NCBI RefSeq assembly: GCF_001039355.2
Contig: NW_019775846.1
Span: 472,935-536,934 of the forward strand
DNA: 64,000 bases
DNA from: Lingula anatina
Lineage: Eukaryota; Brachiopoda; Lingulata; Lingulida; Lingulidae
Direction of reading: 5' to 3'
Below, piece by piece: positions 39,901-49,940 of this stretch (positions are counted from its first letter, which is position 1; every line of letters starts with the position of its first letter). Below the pieces are notes generated by a model. It saw only the letters and a program-made list of their open reading frames with translations. It did not search any database and was not told the DNA's origin. Both the position numbers and the translations under genes were made by a program.

Positions 39901-42217
39901 GGCAACTGGCAGTTATTTTGGTAGCATGTGAACTTGGTGAGCCAAGTGCCCCTGGACTAATAGTGGCACCAGGAAAGCATGGTGGATAAAATGATCTAAT
40001 TATAATTTATTTATAAGATGCAGGTAATTCTGTAGTAAGATTCAAACAAGAAAAGAAGGTTATATTGTAGTATAGTTAACATGTTTTTGAATGAAAATGT
40101 TATTTTTATTTCAGGAGCAAGCCAAGATAGCAAAGCTAGGTCTAGAAATGAAGTTAATCACATCGGAAATGGATGCTGAGACAGAAAAATGGGAGGAACC
40201 AGACAATGATATCGTGAAACGTGCCAAAAACATGTCCAGCATGGCATTTTCTATGTACTTGTTCACTCGGGGGGAGGGTCCTCTCAGGACCACGCAAGAC
40301 CTCTTCACCCAGGCTGAGTATTTTGCAGAAGAAGGGAATAAGTTGTATAAGACTGTGAAGGAGTTTGCACAAAAGGTTTGTTGCAGTGAATCTTTTAACT
40401 CTTGCCCACTCACCACAAAGACAGGTATACCCAAGAAAACTTCTGGTCCCAATCAAAATTAAGTAATCCCTGATGGATATCTATAAATGATGGAGATATA
40501 GTTTTTAACAAACACTAGAATTTCCACTAGTCTGATCAGACCCATAGCTTTGTCGGGTGTAATTCATATTAATATCATATTATTTCAAAGAAATTAAAGA
40601 AATATTAGCTCTGTTACACATCATCCATAAACTTGTACTGGCTGTGCTGATTTTAATAAACAGTTATATGTACCTAATAAGTATATGAAGACTCTTAGAC
40701 ACCACTTGAGATAATATTCTGTTTCTGGACTATCAATGTTTATCAAAAGATGGTTAGTATGATTATGATAACATGGCATCCTCCATGTAGTGACTTGGGC
40801 AGGTTACTGATGGTTCCCCATGAAGAGGATGCAACCTCATCACGGGCACAGAGTTTATATATTGATTTACATTTTAAGTCCAGAAATAGATGTTTCAGAA
40901 ATGTGTATATACTTATACTTTAATTATATGTTTTACCTTGTTCTCTGACTACAGATTCCAGTTGGTGGACAGAGGTCAGAATTGGTGGCATATTTAGACA
41001 AAATCCCAACGTTTTGTCAGCAACTCCATTTTACCATCAAGTCTCCCACTGTTGGCAAGACGGCTACATTTAATAAGGTATGATACTTATGCTTTTATAT
41101 AACATGGACACATTACCAAAACAGTGGTGTAAAAAGAAAAGTAATATAATGAATATATTTTTTCTCTCAATCTGATGCTGTCTGTCCTATTATGTGGGTA
41201 AAGGTCATGGTTTTTATACCCAAGACCAGTATTAAAATGATGCCCCATGTCCCTGTGCAAAACTATCTGTAGATTGATACTAAAGCAAGGGTGAAAGACA
41301 TGAACTTGGTATGCTGGTAACGCAATGTGTATAGTAATTCTGATTGCCACATAAGCAACACCATCAGTTGTATGTTCCACAAAAAGTTGACATCAATACT
41401 GGTTTCTACAGATCCAGATCCAGATCCAGATCAGATCCAGATCCAGATCAGATCCAGATCCAATCCAGATGTGAATTGTAAATATTAACTTGAACTTGTT
41501 TAAGCAGGTTATGAGGGTGCAAACCAGTGTGTTTCAGTTTGAGTTTTATCCTTTATTTTCCATACAGGTGGACAGTGCAATTCAAGAAACAAAGAACCTC
41601 ATGAATGCTGTGTCCAAAGTTGTCACGACATGCTTCATATGTTCAACAAAGGTAACTTGAGGTTTGTTCTGAATAGGTCTTACTTTCTAAATGATGGCAC
41701 TAGATGGCTGGTCAATTTACTCATGGTGGGATTAGAAATACTCTGGTGTGATGAAGATCTTTATGAGGGTGGGGGCTATTGTGATCTGTGTGGCTGGCAA
41801 TGTCTGAAATTATAGTCTCGGGCCTTTTAAATGAAATTGTTTGTGACTTGGACCTGTAGATTTGTAATTGCGATAGCTCTATTGATAATTTTAACTATTC
41901 GTGGTGTGATTGTGAAAATACTTGTTATAATTTTTCTTTCTCTTTTATATTGTGAATTGAGGTCTATTCAGAAATTTTACCTTAAAGGTATATAAGAATA
42001 TAAAACAGTCCAGTAAGTGTTATGATTTATTTTGTTGCAGTATAACATAGATTATCATGGTTCGCCATCAGTGACTCATAAATGGAGAACACCTCCTCAG
42101 CTGGATATTCGCAGCAATGGGAGCGACACAGAGTCTGTGAAGAGTGACGGAGCAGTAATGAAAAGCACATCCTTTCAAAAACATGTTGCAAGCATGAATG
42201 CTTTTGAGCAACTCTGA
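21982..42217 (+). CDS. CTNNAL1: Alpha-catulin (vinculin/alpha-catenin family)
   Basis: Seventeen exons: 21982-22068, 27656-27845, 28926-29101, 31051-31170, 32356-32445, 32771-32983, 33169-33372, 33750-33833, 34167-34325, 34527-34619, 34906-35091, 36531-36554, 37360-37410, 40115-40375, 40955-41077, 41568-41651, 42041-42217. They total 2322 bp, 773 residues, against about 734 in human. Similarity runs the whole length: LEIKTKSVEQTLIPLVTQ at the N-terminus, GQAVNLAVERFVTVGEAI, ADRVVIKQI, FSQFGNEMVE..GDRQND, TMMLLTASKTCLRHP, DFTDSAYTSHEHRE, CKLLRHVAGTE, EEQAKIAKLGL, NMSSMA.S.YLFTRGEGPL. Alpha-catulin is an all-helical cytoskeletal scaffold linked to Rho-GEF and dystrobrevin complexes. Nearly every intron is phase 0. 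The C-terminus after exon 16 is longer than in human and polar (SNGSDTESVKSDG). Confidence 0.95.
22550..22724. repeat. Foldback element built of GGTTCATTGGTCCGAA motifs
   Basis: Three tandem GTCCGAAGGTTCATTG-type motifs at the left (22565-22605) and two inverted ones at the right (GGACCAATGAACCTTC, GGACTATTGAACCTTC), bounded by GGGGGCGTCTCGATAG and CTATCGCTACGGCCCCC. It has no coding potential. I recall similar motif arrays in marine invertebrate genomes but cannot name the family. Confidence 0.8.
25860..26046. repeat. Two-copy tandem repeat, about 93-bp unit
   Basis: Units 25860-25951 and 25952-26046 share CTCTCCCAAmCrwAAG, TTTGTCACTTTTG, GTTTAACTTTC and ACTGAGACATGTA in order. Confidence 0.8.
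26640..26662. repeat. A-tract
   Basis: About 23 consecutive A. No target duplication or retrotransposon body is visible beside it. Confidence 0.9.
28279..28508. mobile_element. Palindromic MITE, family B (copy 1)
   Basis: Left arm TAGGGTGTATTCCCAGAGA then TTTAGATCGATCC; right arm AGATCGATCTAAAATC then AAATGGGGTGTTAG. The centre carries CACCATAGTTAATTACCCCC and its inverted counterpart. Shares GATCGA ends and the centre with 57846-58075. Lies in the intron between alpha-catulin exons 2 and 3. Confidence 0.75.
31345..31392 (+). repeat. Short interspersed repeat shared with 40764-40811
   Basis: GATAACATTGCATCCTCC and the following TGGGTGGTCACTGAT match 40767-40811 with few changes. Both lie in alpha-catulin introns; downstream at 31390-31440 parts are inverted, so a foldback is likely. 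Confidence 0.5.
35704..35789. repeat. Small MITE-like element, CACCCTGAG family (copy 2)
   Basis: Ends CACCCTGAGTTTCAGA and TCTGAAACTCAGGGTG are perfect inverted 16-mers, the same as at 3113-3226. The core is shared with 18624-18717. Confidence 0.75.
36531..36554 (+). other. CTNNAL1: 24-nt in-frame microexon of alpha-catulin (exon 12)
   Basis: ATTTTAG precedes and GTAAGT follows a 24-nt block encoding IPSPTNVS, phase 0 on both sides, so it can be used or skipped without frame change. It enters the linker after SLPRPG; human alpha-catulin has no such insert between its SLPKP and EEQAKI. Two TGC triplets sit within 20 bp upstream of the acceptor. Confidence 0.7.
36646..36700. repeat. (CT)n-rich tract
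   Basis: Imperfect TCTCTC/CCCC low-complexity tract in the intron after the microexon. Confidence 0.9.
37411..40114 (+). other. CTNNAL1: Intron of alpha-catulin with repeats
   Basis: A 2.7-kb intron. It holds a T-tract (38721-38739), a short foldback (38950-39095: CATGGGTGAAAGTT against AACTTTCACCCATG) and a two-copy diverged tandem repeat (39365-39785). No other gene seen. Confidence 0.7.
39365..39785. repeat. Diverged tandem duplication, about 210-bp unit
   Basis: Copies 39365-39570 and 39571-39785 share TACGTCCTTTCAAGC/CATTCCTTTCAAGC, TTTGTTGTAGCTT, GAGGAATATGCTGAAA/GGGGAATATGTTGAAA and CTATAGArxAGA in the same order. Confidence 0.65.
40764..40811 (+). repeat. Short interspersed repeat shared with 31345-31392
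   Basis: TATGATAACATGGCATCCTC then TTGGGCAGGTTACTGATGG. GAGGATGCAACCTCATC follows inverted at 40827, so this copy is a small foldback. Confidence 0.5.
41410..41470. repeat. (GATCCA)n hexamer microsatellite
   Basis: Tandem GATCCA units interrupted by GATCA at two places, in an alpha-catulin intron. Confidence 0.95.
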
Positions 42218-42591
42218 AAGCTTCACCCAGGCAATATCATAGGTGGTACTTTAAGCATGAATACATATTAACTACTGTTGAAAGCTTCAGCCTGAAAAAA
42301 GTTTAGGTGGCACTTCCATATGAGGGTTATATTCACGACACCCTTTGACCCACTTTTCATACTTTTTTGAAGAAATATTATATGCTGTACACTGAGTGAT
42401 ACCAAAATTTTAAGGTGCGTGTGCTATAATATTTGTAAGATACAAATCTCCAGCTAGCAATGAGTATAAATTGCCAATGAAATATTATTAAGTAGATGAT
42501 CTACAAATGGTGTCTGAATGCAAATAAGATAAATGAAGGTCATGGGGTGCAATATTTATCCCTATTAAAGTTTCAGTGCAGTGTTGCATCC

Positions 42592-42597
42592 AATAAA
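42592..42597 (+). terminator. CTNNAL1: Candidate poly(A) signal of alpha-catulin
   Basis: AATAAA 375 bp past the TGA stop at 42215-42217. Other hexamers further on are possible. Confidence 0.4.
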
Positions 42598-44954
42598 CTA
42601 CTCAATACATGGGCACTGTTTTCTTGGCTGTCACCAAGAAAATGGAAATGAACTCCTCTGCGGTGACTAAACCATTTAACTTATGTGGTTGGCAGATCAA
42701 GGATGCAGTGAACAGTTGCTGTTTGTTGCTCACACCAGTGAACAGAAAGTAATGCCAGAAAAAAAAAAAAGCTAAAAAGCTGACTGCTTATTTTGAACAC
42801 TTAAACAATTGCATGGCCAGCACAGTGTCAGCTACAGCTTGGTGTGAATATGTGGTACATGTACAGTCTGCTTTGGGGGGAAAATGTATCCATGATCCAT
42901 CTCATCTTTAAAGGTGGTGGATTTCAACAGGGTGCAACCGGAAGCTGTAATCAATTTTTAAAGGAAATGGATCTTGATTGTTGCGAAACTGAATAACATT
43001 TTTTTTAATACTTGTGTTCTTGAAACATGATGCATGTGCAAAACAGTACAGTGGTTTGCATTTCACACTTACCTCTTTATATAACAAATGTGACAAGGAT
43101 GAAGTTGTTTTTATAAATATACAAATTTTGAAACAAAAGGCAAAAAGGAAATATAGTCAAGTTTACCTCAACACAACAAAGAATTAAAATATTGTGAATG
43201 GTGATTCCTTAAAGATGCATTTGTATGTGTATGGAATATTAGCTCTCACATTAATTTTGTGCTGTTGTAGTAATCTTTTTACCTGTAGAAAATTGATAGG
43301 AAGTATTTTAAAGGGACAGTTTATTCAATTTGAGACAGGGAAATCAATTGCAAGCATTCTAAATCTTTTAAAAGCATTTTTAAATAACTTGTTGATCATG
43401 GCTCTGTTGATCTGTAGATGAAGTTACCAATGCCTTTTTTCTTGAGTTTGCTGCTTATGTGACAAGCAGACAAGTAAGTAGGTAAATAATATCCCTTTAA
43501 GTGCAAGAATAATTATTACACTACTTTGAAACATATAACTTGCATTTGCAACCTTAGCACAAGCAGTTTTGAAAAGAGTTTTTGTTACTTTAATATGGCT
43601 GTTTTAGAGTTGTGTTGACACCTTTTCTATCTAGTTCTGTCATGGTGAAATATGAAAGTATAGGCAGTTCAAGGGTCAGCAATCCTTACATTTAAAACTC
43701 AGAAGACAGTATTTCTACTCAAGGATATATAGATAATTGTTTTAGTAATGATCATAATTAGTCAAGTTTTTAATTTACTAATTGAAGAATTCCATGATAA
43801 TCATACTCCAGTAATATTTTAATTCAGGCCTCTGTTTTGGTTGTCTTGGTTAGTAAATTTGAAGAGTTAAATGTTTAACTTAAAGATAATAGCTTGATGC
43901 AAAGTTAATATTTAGTTAATTGCTCTCTGCCTGAGCTTATGCATAATAATAAAATGTAGTTATTCAGTCAAGCAAAGCCCTTTAATTTTTGACATGCACC
44001 TTGTTACCAAAATTTTTTAGTTTCCATATATGAACTCCCAGATTGTTCCCATTTTTCATGTTTGACTTGCCATTGAAATTCATACCACATAATTCCAACT
44101 GGCTAGGTTGATATTTTTTGTTATAGTTTTAAAGTATGAAGCATTGTTGATTGGTTGCTACTTAGGCTTTTTTTAACCACCAGCAATTCTGATTAGATGA
44201 AAAATCAGATGTGAGGGTTAGATTGATTATCATTTTCACCCTCAGCAGTGGGTTTTAGTTTAAGCCTAATCTTCGTTGCCTCAGTTGGCTCATTTTGTAC
44301 ACAATGTAAATAATTTAGTTATCCATGTAATTATAATTTTTCATCTAATACATACCAAGTGTTTCCACAGCAAAGTTTCTAGAGCAGTTCCAATTTTTGC
44401 TCACATGTTACTTAACATATTTAATTTTACTTGTCATTATCATCAGTTTAGTAAAATATCATGTTTATTTGTGATTTTAGTACTTGAAAAGTAGGTTAAA
44501 AAATTAGATCCGATTTTTTTGTGCTGTAGATGTGAGACAAGAATTATATATTTGAATTTCAAATTCTTCAGTCCAATATTGTAATAAGAAAGTAAAAATG
44601 GTTCGGATTTCATATTTTAACATTAAGCCATATTTCTTTTCATGTAGATATCATTTAATTGAGTTTAAGTTCAAATGAAATTTTAGTAAATCTAGTCATT
44701 TTAATTATTTATAAATTTTGTAGGTGCTATACACTCCAATACTGGAGCTATTGATTTTAAGTATTACAATATAATAGCATTTTAAATATAAAATATTATG
44801 TTAAATATGAATTGCATATCAGCATATATTTATTACTTTTAAGATGCACTAAAATATTACCTGAATTGAATTTGATTTTATTCCAGCTATATTTCAACTA
44901 GATTTTTCATATGCAACTTTGCATTTCAAGTATTTTATAATTATCAAAGACTGC

Positions 44955-45188
44955 ATGCCCAGGCCTACCCAACTACCAGATACATAAGGATCCTGAATTA
45001 CCCAGTATATCGAACCACACTACCCGTTTTCAAGGTGTGTGTCAGATCGCTTTCGGAGTATCAGTCGGAACACCGACAAAGAAATGCGATCTAACGCACA
45101 CCTTGAAAACGGGTAGTGTGGTCCAATATACCGGTTAATTCAGGATCCTTATGTGCTGAGTCTGGTACTAGTTGGGTAGGCCTGATGC
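44955..45188. mobile_element. Palindromic MITE, family C
   Basis: Ends AGGCCTACCCAACTA and TAGTTGGGTAGGCCT are exact inverted repeats, and inner arms CCACACTACCCGTTTTCAAG / CTTGAAAACGGGTAGTGTGG are a perfect 20-bp match. Only one copy in the window. Confidence 0.85.
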
Positions 45189-46180
45189 CAGAACCAAGAA
45201 AGTAACTGGTTCATTGGATTGGACTCTTTTAAAGTTAATTATCATGGTTTAAGACATGTTTTCTTAAAGTTTCATGATCCAAGCAACACATTTTCTGAAT
45301 ATTTCAGGGGAGAGTGATATATCATTTTAACAGTAATTTCTGAAAAATCTTCTTTCAAATTTGTGCCAGCCAGTAAATTGCTTAGTGCAGCTTTTATACA
45401 CATATACATATACTGACAAGGTTCCCACTCAGAATCATGTTACTTTATGGTGTAGAGATATTATTAGTGTACAATATATCTTCATTAATTTGGTTTTGCT
45501 ATTCTACATGTTAAGTTATCAGTCAGTTTTGTCATATAAAAGAAGTTCATATTTGATCTATGTCTTAATTTTCTTTATCTGGCATGCCTAAGGATAGAAA
45601 AGAGGGAGACACCTGGTGCTTCTTTTTGTTTACTTTCTCTAAAGATTATCAAACAATAACCAGAAATGAACATATTCAAGCATTTTGCAATTGCAATATT
45701 TATTACATTCCTTAAATGAAAAAAAAATCAACTTCTTTTTAAAAAATAATTTATAACATGCACAGATGATCTGTAATGTTGCATCTTTGTTATTGAACCT
45801 GGTAACCAGGCTTCAATTCGTAATGTGAAATAATTATCAAAATTGTTCTTGAACAATAACTTAAAATAAGTTTCATATAAATTGTCACATCACTAAATTA
45901 CAACATCGATTGTGTTTTTACAATAACATACATTTGTGATCTTTGGTATCAGTTAAAAGGAAATGTACCGTGAGATTCACTTGTCATTTGTCGTAAAGCA
46001 TCTACTTCTATCACTCAAAATACTTTTGGACCAGAGAGTTCTGACAAGTTTAGAGAGAGAATAGCACCATGCAGGAAATGATAAGCTTCACAATGGCTTT
46101 TGTGAACTAAAGTATCAAAATTATTTTTCATATACACACTTATATTTATGTTAAATAAGAACAGAAAATGGGCATTTGGC

Positions 46181-46210
46181 CTGATGATGCTCTTCAGACA
46201 AGAGCGAAAC
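46181..46210 (+). ncRNA. Hammerhead-ribozyme-like core fragment
   Basis: CTGATGA, one extra T, a 6-bp stem GCTCTT/AAGAGC with a 5-nt loop, then GAAAC. This is the layout CUGANGA-stem II-GAAA of the hammerhead core, with one unpaired base too many. Stems I and III are not convincing. It may be the tail of a Penelope-like or other retroelement. Confidence 0.3.
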
Positions 46211-46794
46211 GTAGCTGTCTGATAGGAACGGAAAACTTTAAAAAAGATTTGTGCAATGAAATTTGGAATGGATCTTTTGTGAGGTATTTTTTAAAATACA
46301 TAAAGCTTTCCATATAAAATGCTCAAGGATGTTATGAACACATAATGAACAAACGAAGGTGCATACCATCAGTTTCAAATAAAACTGGTCACTTGAAAAA
46401 AAAAACAAAAAAAACTGGCTACCCTTTTGTTTGAATTTGTGTTTTAAAAAAATGAAAAGGTGAAAGATTACCCATCTTACATGTTTATCTGCAATGAGTA
46501 AAGATGCAAGTTTTTTATGCAAGAAAATTTAACAAACCTGAAAGGGAAAACTGTGAATATATCTTAAAAAGTGTTCTATGTATCCAATATTCTGGTTCCT
46601 AGAAATGTGCCTGGTTCATTAAAAACACATCAGCCTGCTGAGTGAATCAGTTAAGAAAACTATGTTTAGAACCTAGACATCATGTAAATACCAATATATA
46701 CATTAACAAAATGTAAGAAAACACTACAGCTTTTTGTAGTAACTTAACAAAACTAGGTGTGGGTATATTTAAAAAACTTCAGAATAAGGGACCG

Positions 46795-47035
46795 TTCACA
46801 TGAAAGATCTATTTTCTTAAAATCTAAAAATCTCTTTGTGGTATCTTGTGATCAGGGTCTGTGCCCTGAATACCCTGCTGTGTAATTACTGGCAGCACCG
46901 AGAATTAATTACTTTGGAAGAAACTGGCTTGCGCTGCCCGTAATTACGCCGTGGGGTATTCAGGGCACAGACCGTGATCCAAAGATACCACAAATAGATT
47001 TTTAGAAAATAGATTTTTCATGTGAACGGAGTCTA
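46795..47035. mobile_element. Palindromic MITE, family A (second copy)
   Basis: CCGTTCACATGAAAGATCTA at the left mirrors TTTTTCATGTGAACGG at the right; inner arms carry CAGGGTCTGTGCCCTGAATA and its inverse. More diverged than 7598-7855 but clearly the same family. Confidence 0.8.
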
Positions 47036-47307
47036 AATCTGTGACATTAACCATTTCAAAAAGAATGGAAACCAGTATTAACTAATATACCCCGTTCACA
47101 CTAAAGTCATTTATTCGAATAAATAACAAATCAGGTCCTGATTCGAATAACTGTAGTGTTGCATCTTTGTTATTGTAACTGGGTATTAAATACATTTGAG
47201 CTTTAATTCCACTGCCCACTAGTTAAATGTGGTGTCAGCTCTAGCACCAAAATTATTGAAGACAATAACTGCTCTTGCTGTTGTTAACCTGGACTTTCCT
47301 TCTTTTT

Positions 47308-49900
47308 CTAAACATCTTCCTGTGTTTGATCCATTTGGTCATCAAGTGCCCAATGGACACTTTTACTTAACCTTTGTTCAGCCATGGCCATAGCACTGGA
47401 CCGCGGCCTAATAGGGGGCTCTGAAGGCCTGTCACTAATATGGCGAGTTTGACCAGCACATAACTGTGCCGCTTCAGCCTCACTTCTAGTGATAGGGGCA
47501 CTAGCTGGCCTGACATATAACTTCCGTGGTTTTGAATCCAGTTTTGGATCCACTGCTGCCACGCTGACATTGGCTCTGGTTCTACTGGTGATCAAGGCTT
47601 GCATGGTATCTTTGGCACTTTGTACTCGCTCCAATACTGCATCCTCTGTGGAGGTTTTCTCATCAAATAACTCACCACACTTCTTGACATACATTTGCCT
47701 GAAATACATTAATATAATTCAATTGACTGAATATATTTCATAACTGATGAAATTTATGATCACATCTTTGTCATTTTCATATCATTTTGTATTTAAGCTA
47801 TATTCAATTATAACATTATGCTTCTATATAAGTTGATTAAGTTGATTTAAGTAGCAGGGATTGGATGGAACTCAGCTGGAGTGGGATATTTTATCCCCCT
47901 GGAAATAAAGCTGTGAGATATTTTGCATATGAGTGGGATTTTTACTTATTTATTATTATTATTTTTTTGACAATTGTGATTTAATACCTTTGTTGGTCAT
48001 AAACATTGTAATACCAAAAAAAAAAAAAATTGAAAATTTCAATATTATGTATTCATTTATCATTATTATGTATTAAAATTATATTAAGTATCCATTCTGT
48101 GCCCTTAAAGTTTGAACTGCTACAAGGATATATAGAGAAAAGCACCAATAGCTCACCTCAGTTCTGTGTTTTGCTTCATGAGACTGTGAATTTCAGCCTT
48201 GTACTTGTCGTCTACGTCTCTTACTTTTTCCTCAAACCTGGTCTCAAAATCTGACAACCGGATTTTCTAAAGAAAAGGTAAATGTTCAATATATATTTCA
48301 TCTTCTTTAATTGTTTAATTTAAAATTTCAAATGGAAATCTTGTGATAGGAAAATTACTGTTATTTTCATTCTACACAGATGGATCCTACTTGGGGGGGG
48401 GGGACTCTTTCTAAATGCAATCAGATTAATAGATTAACACGCCCCATCCTGGCGTTGAGTAGAATACAGAAAAGGTTATTATACAGGAATGTTGGAATTA
48501 GAGGAAGCATGTTAATCTGTTCATCTGATTGCATTCAGCAAGAGTCCCTTCAGAGTTTGATAGATTCACCTACAATAATAGTTTCATTGGGAATGAGCCC
48601 TTAGTAAGTTACTCACAGCATCAGTGTAGTCATTCACAGTCCTATTGAGTTGCTGTGTAGTCTCTTTGTGCTCTTTCTGTAGTGTGGCATGCTCTGACTT
48701 GAGTTCTTTCAGTTCCTCTTCCACTTCCTGTAACCTCTCTTGATCTGCTGCAGCATTAGCAAATCTTCTCATTATTGCCTAAAATATGAAACATATATAT
48801 GGTGATTATTGCTGTTAATTGATTTTAATGCAATTATATTTTTATTTTTATGTTTTTTTTAGATCTGAAGTTAAGATTCCCAAACATTGAGATTCTCAGA
48901 GACTAGCTATTTTGTTAACTGACAATACATCAAATTCAATAAGCCCAATAATCACACATACAGTATGAGTGAAGTGATTGAAAAGTGAAGAAGCTTTCAC
49001 CTATTGATTCTTAAAGTACAGGGTCTTCTGTGTGTGCTTGTGTGTGTGTGAGAGAGATAGAGAGAGATCCACACACACTTTTTTTAATCAGACTCTGTGC
49101 AGAATTTATCTTGGTGTATGGATTTTATAGCTACCCAGCGGGCACTCAACGTTGATTCAANATTAATTTAAAATTTCAAATGGAAATCTTGTGATAGGAA
49201 AATTACTGTTATTTTCATTCTACACAGATGGATCCTACTTGGGGGGGGGGGGACTCTTTCTAAATGCAATCAGATTAATAGATTAACACGCCCCATCCTG
49301 GCATTGAGTAGAATACAGAAAAGGTTATTATACAGGAATGTTGGAATTAGAGGAAGCATGTTAATCTGTTCATCTGATTGCATTCAGCAAGAGTCCCTTC
49401 AGAGTTTGATAGATTCACCTACAATAATAGTTTCATTGGGAATGAGCCCTTAGTAAGTTACTCACAGCATCAGTGTAGTCATTCACAGTCCTATTGAGTT
49501 GCTGTGTAGTCTGTTTGTGCTCTCTCTGTAGTGTGGCATGCTCTGACTTGAGTTCTTTCAGTTCCTCTTCCACTTCCTGTAACCTCTCTTGATCTGCTGC
49601 AGCATTAGCAAATCTTCTCATTATTGCCTAAAATATGAAACATATATATGGTGATTATTGCTGTTAATTGATTTTAATGCAATTATATTTTTATTTTTAT
49701 GTTTTTTTAGATCTGAAGTTAAGATTCCCAAACATTGAGATTCTCAAAGACTAGCTATTTTGTTAACTGACAATACATCAAATTCAATAAGCCCAATAAT
49801 CACACATACAGTATGAGTGAAGTGATTGAAAAGTGAAGAAGCTTTCACCAATTGATTCTTAAAGTACAGGGTCTTCTGTGTGTGCATGTGTGTGTGTGTG

Positions 49901-49940
<40 letters not shown>

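Larger units (their letters stand above)
42598..47307. other. Region between convergent alpha-catulin and FLACC1-like genes
   Basis: AT-rich 4.7 kb holding the 3' ends of two converging genes. It carries a palindromic MITE (44955-45188), a hammerhead-like motif (46181-46210), a family A MITE (46795-47035) and a short foldback with CATTTATTCGAATAA at 47106-47120 and TTCGAATAACTGTAGTG after it. I see no further gene. Confidence 0.6.

Noticed and set aside
41410-41470. GATCCA array as a CRISPR-like repeat
   Set aside because: A simple microsatellite without spacers, in an animal genome.
48380-48604. Plus-strand open frame inside the FLACC1-like intron
   Set aside because: It lies over a foldback element and recurs only because the segment is duplicated in the assembly.
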